This document shows, one piece after another, positions 25,725-34,939 of a DNA stretch of 64,000 bases; the first letter of the stretch is position 1, and each line of letters opens with the position of its first letter. The translations under genes and the position numbers were made by a program. The notes beneath the pieces were generated by a model. It ran no database searches and was not told where the DNA came from. It saw nothing but the letters and a program-made list of their open reading frames with translations. This stretch comes from Bradyrhizobium iriomotense (lineage in GTDB: Bacteria > Pseudomonadota > Alphaproteobacteria > Rhizobiales > Xanthobacteraceae): the NCBI RefSeq assembly GCF_030160715.1, contig NZ_BSOW01000026.1, forward strand, positions 1-64,000. Direction: 5' to 3'.

Positions 25725-26687
25725 ATGAGCGCGAAGATCTTTTCCGGCTGCATTCCGGCTTTGATGACCCCCTGCACCGCAGAGCGCCAACCCGACTTCG
25801 AAGCCCTTGTGCGAAAGGGGAAGGAGCTGATCGCTGCCGGCATGTCCGCCGTCGTCTATTGCGGCTCGATGGGTGATTGGCCGCTCATTAGCGATGAGCA
25901 GCGCATGGAGGGTGTCGAGCGGCTTGTGAAGGCGGGCGTTCCGGTCATTGTCGGCACCGGCGCGGTCAACACCGCCAAGGCCGTGGCTCATGCCGCCCAT
26001 GCTCAGAAGGTCGGCGCGCAGGGGCTGATGGTCATCCCGCGCGTGTTGTCGCGCGGCCCATCGGTGACGGCTCAGCGCCATCATTTCAAGGCGATCCTCG
26101 CGGCGGCACCGCAGCTCCCGGCCGTGATCTACAACAGTCCCTATTACGGCTTCGCGACCCGCGCCGAGCTTTTCTTCGCCCTGCGTGAGGAGCATCCGAA
26201 CCTCGTCGGTTTCAAGGAGTTCGGCGGCGCGGCCGACTTGCGCTACGCGGCCGAGAATATCACCAGCCGCGATGACGATGTGTCGCTGATGATCGGCGTC
26301 GACACGAATGTGTTTCATGGCTACGTGAACTGCGGCGCGACCGGCGCCATCACCGGCATTGGCTGCGTTTTGCCGAAAGAGGTGTTGCATCTGGTCGCGC
26401 TCAGCCAGGCAGCCGCAAAGGGCGACACGGAGGCGCGCCGACGTGCGCTGGAGCTGGAGAGCGCGCTGGCGGTCCTTTCCTCGTTCGACGAAGGTCCGGA
26501 CCTGGTGCTTTACTTCAAGCATATGATGGTGCTGAAGGGTAACCCCGAGTACAAGCTTCATTTCAACGAGACCGATGCCCTGACTGACAGCCAGCGCGGT
26601 TATGTCGAGGCCCAGCTGAAGCTGTTCGAAACTTGGTACGCCCAATGGTCGAAAGAACTCGGCGCGTCGCAAAGGTACGCGGCCTGA
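25725..26687 (+). CDS. DapA-family lyase, probable 1-pyrroline-4-hydroxy-2-carboxylate deaminase
   Basis: 320 aa TIM-barrel of the DHDPS/NAL superfamily. The Schiff-base Lys is Lys164 (VGFKEFGG), the Tyr is Tyr136 (IYNSPYYG), and the usual GTTGE loop reads GSMGD (47-51). Lys and Tyr are the catalytic pair of the family. In hydroxyproline pathways a DapA homologue (LhpC/HypD) converts pyrroline-4-hydroxy-2-carboxylate to 2-oxoglutarate semialdehyde plus ammonia. The next two genes encode the preceding two enzymes of that pathway, which strongly supports this role over dihydrodipicolinate synthase. First structural gene after the operator. Confidence 0.82.
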   Translation: MSAKIFSGCIPALMTPCTAERQPDFEALVRKGKELIAAGMSAVVYCGSMGDWPLISDEQRMEGVERLVKAGVPVIVGTGAVNTAKAVAHAAHAQKVGAQGLMVIPRVLSRGPSVTAQRHHFKAILAAAPQLPAVIYNSPYYGFATRAELFFALREEHPNLVGFKEFGGAADLRYAAENITSRDDDVSLMIGVDTNVFHGYVNCGATGAITGIGCVLPKEVLHLVALSQAAAKGDTEARRRALELESALAVLSSFDEGPDLVLYFKHMMVLKGNPEYKLHFNETDALTDSQRGYVEAQLKLFETWYAQWSKELGASQRYAA

Positions 26688-26732
26688 CGTCAAGGTTGGT
26701 AAGCCCTCTAGCGGGAGCTGAGTGAGCAGACG

Positions 26733-27977
26733 ATGTCCGACACGGCAGTTTCCGACACGATCGTGATCGGAGCAGGTGTCATCGGCCTGTCTGCCGCGCT
26801 GGCCCTGCAGGCCCGGGGGCATCGCGTCGTCGTGCTGGACCGGGAAGGTCCGGCTGCAGGGGCTTCAGCTGGCAACGCGGGCGCCTTTGCCTTTACCGAC
26901 ATATTGCCGCTCGCTTCGCCCGGCATTTTGCGCAAGGCGCCGAAATGGCTGCTCGACCCGCTTGGGCCGCTCTCGGTCCCGCCTGCCTATGCGGCGCGAA
27001 TCGCGCCGTGGATGTTCCGCTTCTGGCGGGCCTGCGCGCCCGGTCGTGTGGCCCGATCGACAGCGGCGCAGACATCGCTCATGGACCTGTCGAAAGCGGA
27101 ACTCGAGCCTTTCCTGCGGCGGACCGGGACGCTCGCCATGTTACGCAAGGAAGGCAATCTGCAAGTCTATGAGAGCGAGTCCGAATTCCGTGCCTCGCTG
27201 CCCGGGTGGCAGGCCCGCGCCGATCATGGAATTGCATTCCGCCATATGACGGCAGCGGAGATGGCGGAAATCCAGCCCGGCATTGCCGCGCGCTTCACCC
27301 ACGGCACCTTCACCCCGGGTTGGTATTCAATCTCCGATCCGAAGCTCTACACGCTAGCTCTCGCCGAACGTTTCGCCGCCGATGGCGGGGTCATCCAACG
27401 TGCAGAAGTAACCGCATTGCGCCCGCTGGAGAATGGCATCGAGGTGATTGCCGGCGTCGCGCACCGCGCAGATCATGTGGTCGTCGCAGCGGGGGCTTTC
27501 TCGCACAAAATCATCCGTACCATAGGCGAGCGCGTCCCGCTCGAAACGGAGCGCGGCTACAACACCACACTCTCGACCGATGCCTTCGACCTGCGCACGC
27601 AGATTACGTTCGGAGGGCATGGCTTCGTCGTCACTCGCTTGTCCACCGGCATCCGCGTTGGCGGCGCAGTCGAGCTTGGCGGTCTCTCACTGCCGCCGAA
27701 CTTCGCGCGCTCCCGCGCCATGCTGACAAAGGCAAGCGCTTTCCTTCCCGGTTTGAAGGCCGAAGGCGGAGTCGCGTGGATGGGATTCCGTCCCTCGCTG
27801 CCCGACAGCCTCCCGGTCATTGGCCGCGCCCGCGCGACGCCGCGCGTCACCTACGCGTTCGGCCACGGTCATCTCGGCCTGACGCAGTCGGCCGGCACCG
27901 CCAGGCTTGTCGCCGACCTGGTCGCAGGACGAATGCCCGCCATCGACCTTTCTCCCTTCTCGCCTCGGAGATTCTGA
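26733..27977 (+). CDS. FAD D-amino-acid dehydrogenase, probable cis-4-hydroxy-D-proline dehydrogenase
   Basis: 414 aa DadA/DAO-family flavoprotein. The N-terminal dinucleotide-binding motif VIGAGVIGLSAALA lies at about 11-25, and GASAGNAGAF follows. The C-terminal FAD segment has AFGHGHLGLTQSAGTARLVA. In hydroxyproline catabolism this enzyme (LhpB/HypO type) oxidises cis-4-hydroxy-D-proline to the pyrroline carboxylate used by the preceding DapA-like enzyme. It sits between the deaminase and the epimerase, 2 bp before the epimerase ATG. D-proline or another D-amino acid remain possible substrates. Confidence 0.82.
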   Translation: MSDTAVSDTIVIGAGVIGLSAALALQARGHRVVVLDREGPAAGASAGNAGAFAFTDILPLASPGILRKAPKWLLDPLGPLSVPPAYAARIAPWMFRFWRACAPGRVARSTAAQTSLMDLSKAELEPFLRRTGTLAMLRKEGNLQVYESESEFRASLPGWQARADHGIAFRHMTAAEMAEIQPGIAARFTHGTFTPGWYSISDPKLYTLALAERFAADGGVIQRAEVTALRPLENGIEVIAGVAHRADHVVVAAGAFSHKIIRTIGERVPLETERGYNTTLSTDAFDLRTQITFGGHGFVVTRLSTGIRVGGAVELGGLSLPPNFARSRAMLTKASAFLPGLKAEGGVAWMGFRPSLPDSLPVIGRARATPRVTYAFGHGHLGLTQSAGTARLVADLVAGRMPAIDLSPFSPRRF

Positions 27978-27979
27978 GC

Positions 27980-28981
27980 ATGGCCACCCACACCTTCTCC
28001 TGTATCGATGGGCATACCTGCGGCAATCCGGTGCGGCTCGTCTCCGGTGGCGGCCCGCGTCTGGAGGGCGCGAACATGCTCGAAAAGCGCGCTCACTTCC
28101 TGCGCGACTATGACTGGATCCGCACCGGTCTGATGTTCGAGCCGCGCGGACACGACATGATGTCGGGCTCCATCCTCTATCCGCCGACGCGCCCCGATTG
28201 CGATGTGGCGGTGCTGTTCATCGAGACCTCCGGCTGCCTTCCGATGTGCGGTCACGGCACCATCGGAACCATCACGATGGGCATCGAGAATGGCCTCATC
28301 ACACCGCGCGAACCAGGAAAGCTGTCGATCGACGCGCCGGCCGGCAAGGTCGATATCACCTACCGGCAGGAGGGCCGCTTCGTGGAGGAGGTGCGCCTCA
28401 CCAACGTTCCCGGCTTTCTTTATGCCGAGGGATTGACCGCCGAGGTGGAGGGCCTTGGCGAGATCATCGTTGACGTCGCCTATGGCGGCAATTTCTACGC
28501 GATCGTCGAGCCGCAAAAGAACTTCCGCGACATGGCCGACCATACGGCAGGCGAGTTGGTGGGGTGGTCGCCGCGTCTACGCGCGGCGCTCAACGAGAAG
28601 TATGAGTTCGTCCATCCCGAGTACCCGGAGATCAAAGGTCTCAGCCACATTCAGTGGACGGGCAAACCGACGAAACCAGAGGCGCATGCTCGCAACGCCG
28701 TCTTCTACGGCGAGAAGGCCATCGATCGCTCGCCATGCGGTACGGGCACCTCGGCGCGCATGGCGCAGCTCGCGGCGAAAGGCAAGCTCAAGGTCGGCGA
28801 CGAGTTCGTGCATGAATCGATCATCGGCTCGCTGTTCAAGGGGCGGGTCGAGGCCAACGTCACGGTCGCCAACCGGGACGCGATTGTTCCCTCGATCGCA
28901 GGCTGGGCCCGCATGACCGGCATCAACACCATATTCATCGACGATCGCGATCCCTACGCTCACGGCTTCGTCGTGAAATGA
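27980..28981 (+). CDS. 4-hydroxyproline 2-epimerase (proline racemase family)
   Basis: 333 aa, the normal family length. Both catalytic cysteines are present: Cys90 in MCGHGTIG and Cys253 in SPCGTGTSARM. Two Cys define racemases/epimerases, while dehydratases have Thr or Ser at one position. The start MATHTFSCIDGHTCGNP at 27980 is family-typical. The frame is open further upstream only as antisense of the dehydrogenase region. The enzyme interconverts trans-4-hydroxy-L-proline and cis-4-hydroxy-D-proline without cofactor, the first step of the pathway encoded here. Its last 22 bp overlap the end of the convergent tetR gene. Confidence 0.9.
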   Translation: MATHTFSCIDGHTCGNPVRLVSGGGPRLEGANMLEKRAHFLRDYDWIRTGLMFEPRGHDMMSGSILYPPTRPDCDVAVLFIETSGCLPMCGHGTIGTITMGIENGLITPREPGKLSIDAPAGKVDITYRQEGRFVEEVRLTNVPGFLYAEGLTAEVEGLGEIIVDVAYGGNFYAIVEPQKNFRDMADHTAGELVGWSPRLRAALNEKYEFVHPEYPEIKGLSHIQWTGKPTKPEAHARNAVFYGEKAIDRSPCGTGTSARMAQLAAKGKLKVGDEFVHESIIGSLFKGRVEANVTVANRDAIVPSIAGWARMTGINTIFIDDRDPYAHGFVVK

Positions 28982-29583
28982 AAATCTGAAGTAACGATCC
29001 GCTTCCATTCCTCCACGAGCTTGCCCTGAACGTTGCTGGACGTCTCGGAGCTGAAGTTGGGGTTCAAGGCGATGCCGCGGAGCACGCACAGGTTCATCTG
29101 GACGAACTGCCGCGTCTTCTTGTCGGACGCGCTGGTGCCGAGGAGTTGTGCGATCAACCGGTCGCGATGCGCCGACCAGCGGACCATGATGGCGCGAATG
29201 CCCTTGCCAAGCTCGTCGTCGTTACGGGCCGCAAGCATGATCTCGAGCGATGCAACGTAATGTGGCGATCGGTAGAGATTGTTCCAGAGAAGGTCGGTCA
29301 CCTCGACCGGCTCCAGGCGCTTCGGGTATCGCGCGATCTGCCCCCATCCGTGCTCCCATGAAGTCATCAGATAGTCGTAGGCTGCGATGATGAGCTGATT
29401 GCGCGACGAGAACTGATGGGTGAGGGCGCCGCGAGACACCTTCGCACGTTCGGCGACATCCTCGGTTGCGAATCGCCCGTAGCCCACCTCGTTCATGGCA
29501 TCGAGCGCGGCGCGGCACAGCTTCTCGCGCGTCTCCACCGAGCGCTCCGCCTGGGTTCGCTTTGTAACCTTCGTTCTGTTCAT
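28960..29583 (-). CDS. TetR-family regulator
   Basis: 207 aa from Met 29583 (MNRTKVTKRTQAERSV). The frame stays open to 29700 but that part is Cys/Arg-rich and overlaps the divergent promoter. The N-terminal helix-turn-helix (about 15-60) has LCRAALDAMNEVGYGRFA and ERAKVSRGALTHQFSSRNQL. It is divergent from the Liv importer operon and probably controls it through the palindrome at 29728-29745. It is convergent with, and overlaps, the epimerase 3' end. Confidence 0.87.
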   Translation of the reverse strand: MNRTKVTKRTQAERSVETREKLCRAALDAMNEVGYGRFATEDVAERAKVSRGALTHQFSSRNQLIIAAYDYLMTSWEHGWGQIARYPKRLEPVEVTDLLWNNLYRSPHYVASLEIMLAARNDDELGKGIRAIMVRWSAHRDRLIAQLLGTSASDKKTRQFVQMNLCVLRGIALNPNFSSETSSNVQGKLVEEWKRIVTSDFHFTTKP

Positions 29584-29727
29584 GGGTATCGCCGCTTGGA
29601 GCTCCGCCGGTCGAGAGGAAACAACGCGGTGCCACCACCGCTCGCATCCCATACAGCGCGTCCTGCATGAGGCGCAACTGGGGGTGCGCATTTGCACCAA
29701 AATCTATCATCCGCTGCTCAACAAACA

Positions 29728-29745
29728 AACAGGGTTGTCTGTTTT
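29728..29745. promoter_or_regulatory. Palindromic operator between tetR and the Liv importer operon
   Basis: A perfect inverted repeat, AAACAG-N6-CTGTTT, lies in an AT-rich tract about 145 bp from the tetR start and 95 bp from livG. Its 18-bp size is usual for TetR dimers. Regulator identity is inferred from adjacency. Confidence 0.45.
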
Positions 29746-29840
29746 TATGTTGACGGCAATTCGTCCTTCTGTCTTGATTGCATCAATCCAGACGTGGTGC
29801 CGGTCAGCGGCATGAGCTTGCTGAACCGGCGGAGGTGCAC

Positions 29841-30596
29841 ATGCTCGAGATCAGCGGCGTCACGCGGCGATTCGGCGGCGTCCAGGCCCTCTCAGGGGTA
29901 GATCTGACGATTTCCCCGGGCGGTATCACCGGGATGATCGGACCGAACGGCGCCGGCAAGACGACGCTGTTCAACTGCATTTCGGGCATCCTGCCGATCT
30001 CCGGCGGCGAGATCCGCTTTCTCGGTCAACGCATCGACGGATTGCGGCCCGACCAGATTTCCCGCCGCGGACTCGTCCGCACGTTCCAGATCGCCCGCGG
30101 CTTCCCGCGCCTCACCGTACTCGAGAGCCTGCTTCTCTATGGCGCCGACCAGCCGGGGGAGTCACTTGCGGCTGCGCTGATCCGCACGCGCGCGAGCATT
30201 CGCCGGGAAGAGGCACTCGTCGAAAAGGCCTGCAAGCTCGCAGAGCGGCTCAAGCTGTCGCATGTCCTTGGCAACAAGGCCTCGGACCTCTCGGGCGGAC
30301 AGAAGAAGCTGCTCGAGATTGGCCGGGCGATGATGCGGGATCCGCAAATGCTGCTGCTCGACGAACCGATGGCCGGCGTCAACCCTTCCCTGATCCGCGA
30401 CATCGGCGATCGCCTCATCTCCATCGCCGAAGATGGCGTCACGATCGTGCTCATCGAGCATCAAATGGATCTGATTGCGCGTCTGTGCCAGCACGTGATC
30501 GTGTTGGCGGACGGCAGGCGGATGATCGAAGGAACGTTCGACGCCGTTGCCGGCAACACCGAGGTCCAGAACGCCTACATGGGGGCACGGCGATGA
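29841..30596 (+). CDS. livG: Liv-type ABC ATPase LivG (hydroxyproline locus)
   Basis: 251 aa from Met 29841, preceded by GGAGG at good spacing. An upstream extension to 29778 is not family-like. It has Walker A (GPNGAGKTT), signature DLSGGQKKLLEIGRAMM, Walker B (MLLLDEPMAGV) and LIEHQMD. First of five importer genes; it overlaps livF by 4 bp. With flanking hydroxyproline enzymes the importer probably takes up hydroxyproline, proline-like compounds or peptides. The substrate is inferred. Confidence 0.92.
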   Translation: MLEISGVTRRFGGVQALSGVDLTISPGGITGMIGPNGAGKTTLFNCISGILPISGGEIRFLGQRIDGLRPDQISRRGLVRTFQIARGFPRLTVLESLLLYGADQPGESLAAALIRTRASIRREEALVEKACKLAERLKLSHVLGNKASDLSGGQKKLLEIGRAMMRDPQMLLLDEPMAGVNPSLIRDIGDRLISIAEDGVTIVLIEHQMDLIARLCQHVIVLADGRRMIEGTFDAVAGNTEVQNAYMGARR

Positions 30597-31300
30597 ACGT
30601 GCTCGCTGTCGAAAACGTCGTGGCCGGCTATTCGGTCGGCGACCAGATCCTAAAGGGCGTCGACTTCGTGGTGAAGCCGCGCGAGATCGTGTGCATCGTC
30701 GGGCCGAACGGGGCAGGGAAGTCAACGCTTCTCAAGACGATCGCCGGCCTGTTGCGTCCCTCGCAAGGGCGCATCCTGCTGGCCGACAAGTCGATCGGAG
30801 GCATGAAGCCGCCCGACATTTCCAAATTCGGTATCGCTTTCGTGCCGCAGGAGCACAACGTCTTCGGCAACATGACCGTTTACGAGAACCTCGAGATGGG
30901 TGGCTATGTCGCCCGCGATCACATCCGCGCGCGCGCCGAAGCGGCAATGGACCACTTTCCCGTTCTTCGCCAGAAGCGCAGGCAACTCGCCAGGACCTTG
31001 TCGGGCGGCCAGCGCCAGCTCTTGGCCGTCGCAATGGCGCTCATGGTCGATCCGGAGCTCATCCTGCTCGACGAGCCCACGGCCGGACTGTCGCCGGTCG
31101 CAGCTACGGAACTGTTCGGCGAAATCATCCGACTGCGTGACGTCGGGAAGGCGATCGGGCTCGTCGAGCAGAATGCTCGCGACGCGATGGCGATATCGGA
31201 TCGCACCTACGTTCTCGTCGACGGCAGGAATAACGTCGAAGGTCCATCGCATCAGTTGCTCGCCGACAAGGAAATCAGCCGCAAATTCCTGGGCGGTTAA
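30593..31300 (+). CDS. livF: Liv-type ABC ATPase LivF (hydroxyproline locus)
   Basis: 235 aa from the ATG inside the livG stop (ATGA, 30593-30596). The longer frame from 30485 is a shadow of livG. It has GPNGAGKST, TLSGGQRQLLAVAMALM and LILLDEPTAGLSP. It pairs with the LivG just upstream on the two permeases encoded downstream. Confidence 0.92.
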   Translation: MNVLAVENVVAGYSVGDQILKGVDFVVKPREIVCIVGPNGAGKSTLLKTIAGLLRPSQGRILLADKSIGGMKPPDISKFGIAFVPQEHNVFGNMTVYENLEMGGYVARDHIRARAEAAMDHFPVLRQKRRQLARTLSGGQRQLLAVAMALMVDPELILLDEPTAGLSPVAATELFGEIIRLRDVGKAIGLVEQNARDAMAISDRTYVLVDGRNNVEGPSHQLLADKEISRKFLGG

Positions 31301-31339
31301 GCACAGCTCGCATCCGTTTCAAACTTAGGGAGTACTCAC

Positions 31340-32530
31340 ATGAAGAGACGGACTTTTCTTTCCGGAGCCGCTGGTCTCGCAGTCGGTCTCGCGCTTCCCT
31401 ATCTCGCGCGTGCGCAGGGCGGGCCGCTCAAGCTCGGCGTCCTTACGCCCCTGACGGGGGCGGGCGCACAGGATGGCCCGCGCATGCTGAAAGCGATGCA
31501 GGCGGTGGTCGATGAGGTCAACAAGGCGGGGGGTGTGCTGGGGCGGCAGATTGCGTTGATCGTCGAAGACGATCAGACCAACCCCGAAGCCGCCGTTCGC
31601 GCCGCCCAGAAGCTCGTCGGCGTCGATGGCGTGCCGGTCATCATGGGTACCTGGGCGTCGGCGGTCACATCGGCCGTGGCGCCGGTTTGCTGGGACAGCA
31701 AGACCTGTTTGATGACGGTGTCGGGCGCGGATTCCATTACCCAGCTTCCGCATCAGGGCTACATCTTCCGCACCCAGCCGACGACGACGCTGCAGGCGAC
31801 GAAGCACGCCGAGTACATCGTATCGACCGGCGCGAAGAAGGTGGCCTACCTCGCCGTGCAGACGCCTTTCGCCGTGACCATGAAGGACATCATGACGGCC
31901 GTGCTCGAGAAGAACGGCTCGTCGATCGTGCGGGGAGTGGTCTACGAACCCGCGAAGGCGAGCTACCGCTCCGAGATCGACAGCGTCCTGGCGGCCAAGC
32001 CGGACATGATCTATCTCAACAGCTATTCGCCCGATCTGACCGTGCTGCTCAAGGACCTGTTCCGCGCCGGCTACACCGGCGGACGCTTCACGCAATCCTA
32101 TGCCTACAATGCCAAGACAGCGGAGAGTCTACCGGCGGAGGTGACGGACGGGCTCGTCGCCGTGCAGCCGTCCAGTGATGTCGACAGCAACGCATATGCG
32201 CTGCTGCAGAAACGGCTTGGCGTGGCTTCGCCGGATTCTTACGAGGCTCAGGCGACGGACTGGGTCAGCCTGACGCTTCTTGCGATCGAGAAGTCCAAGA
32301 AGACCAGCGGAGCGGACATTCGCGACGCCGTTCGCTCGATCTCGCAAGGTAGCGGCGCCAGGGTCGCATCGGCGGTCGAGGGACTGAAGCTGCTGCGCGA
32401 AGGTAAGGACGTGAACTACGACGGCGCCAGCGGCAACTGCGACTTCAACGAGAAGGGCGATATTATCGATTGCCGCTTCCGTTACAGCCTGGCCAAGGGC
32501 GCAAAGTTCGAACTGATCAAGATCGTTTAA
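31340..32530 (+). CDS. Periplasmic substrate-binding protein, Liv/HAAT type
   Basis: 396 aa. The N-terminus MKRRTFLSGAAGLAVGLALP, ending ARAQ, is a twin-arginine-type signal peptide. The mature part is a type I periplasmic-binding fold with GVLTPLTGAGAQDGPRML and VEDDQTNPEAAVRAAQKL. It is encoded between the ATPase and permease genes, 10 bp before livH. It is the specificity determinant of the importer, and the flanking enzymes point to hydroxyproline, a related imino acid, a betaine or a short peptide. Confidence 0.9.
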   Translation: MKRRTFLSGAAGLAVGLALPYLARAQGGPLKLGVLTPLTGAGAQDGPRMLKAMQAVVDEVNKAGGVLGRQIALIVEDDQTNPEAAVRAAQKLVGVDGVPVIMGTWASAVTSAVAPVCWDSKTCLMTVSGADSITQLPHQGYIFRTQPTTTLQATKHAEYIVSTGAKKVAYLAVQTPFAVTMKDIMTAVLEKNGSSIVRGVVYEPAKASYRSEIDSVLAAKPDMIYLNSYSPDLTVLLKDLFRAGYTGGRFTQSYAYNAKTAESLPAEVTDGLVAVQPSSDVDSNAYALLQKRLGVASPDSYEAQATDWVSLTLLAIEKSKKTSGADIRDAVRSISQGSGARVASAVEGLKLLREGKDVNYDGASGNCDFNEKGDIIDCRFRYSLAKGAKFELIKIV

Positions 32531-32540
32531 GGGGGCGGTG

Positions 32541-33401
32541 ATGGACGTCCTGCAACTTATCGCCAATGGCATGATGGCGGGCGGGGTTCTCGCCGTGCCG
32601 GCCATCGGGCTTGCGGCGATGTACTCGGTGTTGCGGTTCCCCAACTTCGCCATCGCATCGCATGCCACCGCGGGGGCGTTCGCCGGCTGGATCGCGAACG
32701 CCTCGCTCGGGCTTCCGGTGCTGCCCTCCTTGATCGTCGCCCTGCTGGCCGGCGGCGCCATCGGCCTGCTGACGGACGAATTTGTGCTGCGGCCTTTTCG
32801 CCGGGCGGGCTTCATCACCACGGCAATCGGTTCGCTCGCCTTGACGATCGGCCTGGAGAACGTCGTTCGGCTCGTCTTCGGCAATGAAATGCGCGGCTAC
32901 GATCTTCCGCTCGCGCGCGATGTCGTCCTTGCCGGCATTCACATCGGTCCGCAGCAACTCCAGAACGTCATGGTGTCGGTCGTCGTCATGGCGCTGGTGT
33001 TCGGCTTCCTGTCGTTTACCCGCATGGGAAAGGCCATGCGCGCGGTCGCGGATAATCCTCCGCTCGCCGACATCAAGGGCATCGATGCGCGCATGGTCGC
33101 TCGTATCGTATCCTTCATGGGCATGGGCCTCGCAGGACTCGGCGGCATGCTGATAGGACTTGATTCGTCGATTGATCCGCTCACCGGCTTCCGTGTGATG
33201 CTGCCGATCTTCGCGGCAGCCGTCGTCGGCGGGCTCGGCAGTATTCCCGGTGCGGTTGCGGGCGCGCTCGTGGTGGGTGTCGCCGAGGAGCTCTCGCTCC
33301 TCGCTCTACCGCCCAGCTACAAGTCGACGGTCGCATTCCTGGCAATCATCCTCATCCTGGCAGTCCGCCCGCGAGGCATCTTCGGACGGGAGGCCTACTG
33401 A
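32541..33401 (+). CDS. livH: Liv-type ABC permease LivH (hydroxyproline locus)
   Basis: 286 aa from the ATG at 32541; a GTG one codon earlier is also open. It has multiple TM helices with the early NGMMAGGVLAVPAIGLAAMY motif and the coupling loop GGLGSIPGAVAGALVVG near the C-terminus. It lies 10 bp after the binding-protein gene and one base before livM. Confidence 0.92.
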   Translation: MDVLQLIANGMMAGGVLAVPAIGLAAMYSVLRFPNFAIASHATAGAFAGWIANASLGLPVLPSLIVALLAGGAIGLLTDEFVLRPFRRAGFITTAIGSLALTIGLENVVRLVFGNEMRGYDLPLARDVVLAGIHIGPQQLQNVMVSVVVMALVFGFLSFTRMGKAMRAVADNPPLADIKGIDARMVARIVSFMGMGLAGLGGMLIGLDSSIDPLTGFRVMLPIFAAAVVGGLGSIPGAVAGALVVGVAEELSLLALPPSYKSTVAFLAIILILAVRPRGIFGREAY

Positions 33402-33402
33402 C

Positions 33403-34344
33403 ATGGTCATCTACCTGCTCAGTATCTCCGTCGTCGCCACGATCTACGCGGTGATGGCGCTAGGTCTCAACGTGATGTGGGGCACGGCGGGCCTCGTCAA
33501 CCTCGGTCTCGTCGGGTCAGCGGCCGTCGGTGCCTATACCAGTGCTCTCGTGACGACGCGGATGGGCTTGCCAATTCCTGTCGGCTTGCTGGCGGGCGTG
33601 CTGGCAGCTGTCCTGATCGGCGCGTTGCTGTCCCTCGTTACGACCCGGCTGAAGGATAACTACCTGGCGATCGTGACGCTCGGCTTCGCCGAGACCATCC
33701 GCATCGTCGCCTCAAACGAGATTTGGCTGACGAACGGCACCGACGGAATCTCCGGCATCCCTGGTCCACTCCGGGCAGTCCTGACGCCGCTGCAATTCAA
33801 CGCTCTCTACCTCGCGATCGTGGTGTGCCTGCTTGGTCTCGTCTACGTCGTCTGCCAGCGAATCCTTTACTCGCCGTTCGGCCGCGTTCTTCACGCCATT
33901 CGCGACGATGACGTCGTCGTCGGCGTCGCCGGCAAGAACGGCCGCGTCTTCAAGGTGCAGGCCTTCGCCATCGGCAGCGGCATTGTCGGGCTCGCGGGGG
34001 GGCTTTATGCCCATTACACCTCCTTCATCGCGCCCGATCTGTTCGTGCCGCTGATCACGCTTTATGTGAAGTTGTCGCTGCTCTTGGGTGGCGTCGGAAA
34101 TAATCGTGGCGCCGTCGTTGGCGCGGCGATCGTCATCGTTGTCCTCGAGAGCACACGTTTTCTCGTGCCGCTCATCCCCTACATCTCTCCGACCCAGGGT
34201 GCGGCGATGCGCGAGATCATCCTCAGCGCGGGCCTTTTGATCGTGCTGCGCTTCCGGCTCAAGGGGCTCGTCCCGGAAGCGCACGATCACCTCACGGTTC
34301 GGCCGCAACAAAACACCGCCGGGCTGCGCCCGGCGACCACATAG
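33403..34344 (+). CDS. livM: Liv-type ABC permease LivM (hydroxyproline locus)
   Basis: 313 aa from Met 33403 (MVIYLLSISVVATIYAVM). The frame starting at 33250 is mostly shadow of livH. It has the LivM-type NVMWGTAGLVNLGLVGSA and coupling loop GGVGNNRGAVVGAAIVI. Last transporter gene; a GAF-domain gene begins 13 bp later on the same strand, so it is probably co-transcribed. Confidence 0.91.
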   Translation: MVIYLLSISVVATIYAVMALGLNVMWGTAGLVNLGLVGSAAVGAYTSALVTTRMGLPIPVGLLAGVLAAVLIGALLSLVTTRLKDNYLAIVTLGFAETIRIVASNEIWLTNGTDGISGIPGPLRAVLTPLQFNALYLAIVVCLLGLVYVVCQRILYSPFGRVLHAIRDDDVVVGVAGKNGRVFKVQAFAIGSGIVGLAGGLYAHYTSFIAPDLFVPLITLYVKLSLLLGGVGNNRGAVVGAAIVIVVLESTRFLVPLIPYISPTQGAAMREIILSAGLLIVLRFRLKGLVPEAHDHLTVRPQQNTAGLRPATT

Positions 34345-34357
34345 GGAAAGTACCCGG

Positions 34358-34864
34358 ATGACCGCCAATCGCCCGACGCTGGATGATATGACTCAACTGG
34401 TCGATGCAACGACGCGCGGCCTCGATCTCGCGGACGCATGCCGTACGCTCGACGGCATCGCCGCGCGGCGATACGATTACAAGCTGTTCACCGTTCTGCG
34501 CCTCTGTCGCAGGGATAGCTCGGTGGAGCGCGTGCATTCGAGCGACCCCGTCGCCTATCCGTTGCTTGGGCGCAAGCGGACGCCGGATACGGTTTGGGGA
34601 AAGGTCGTTCTGACGGACGGCAAGGTCCTCGTATCCCGCACGCCTGACGATATCCGTGAGAACTTTTCAGACTACGAGACGATCTTCGCGCTGGGCGTCG
34701 GGAGCATGATCAATGTCCCGATCCTCTGGAACGGTATCGTCCGCGGCTCGGCGAACATCTCCTTCGCCGGCGATGGATACGTGAAGTGCGATCCTGCAGA
34801 TCTGCAGATGCTTTGCGGAATCATCGCGCCCGTCGTCGTTGCGACGTCATCTTGCGAGATGTGA
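34358..34864 (+). CDS. Stand-alone GAF-domain protein
   Basis: 168 aa, essentially one GAF-like domain (about 20-165). Features are a central WGKVVLTDGKVLVSRTPDDI segment and IFALGVGSMINVPILWNG. No output domain (HTH, kinase or GGDEF) is attached. It follows livM by 13 bp and precedes the prolidase-like gene by 75 bp, so it belongs to the locus. It could be a small-molecule sensor or, like some GAF-only proteins in catabolic operons, an accessory enzyme or ligand carrier. Function not assigned. Confidence 0.7.
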   Translation: MTANRPTLDDMTQLVDATTRGLDLADACRTLDGIAARRYDYKLFTVLRLCRRDSSVERVHSSDPVAYPLLGRKRTPDTVWGKVVLTDGKVLVSRTPDDIRENFSDYETIFALGVGSMINVPILWNGIVRGSANISFAGDGYVKCDPADLQMLCGIIAPVVVATSSCEM

Positions 34865-34939
34865 TCGGCACGGATTCCGCTGCATCACTTTAACCTGGTC
34901 ACCATCAACACTCCAATCTAGCCACGAGATCCTAACATC

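Noticed and set aside
27206..27979. Upstream extension of the epimerase frame
   Set aside because: It overlaps the D-amino-acid dehydrogenase and has no family similarity; the standard start is at 27980.
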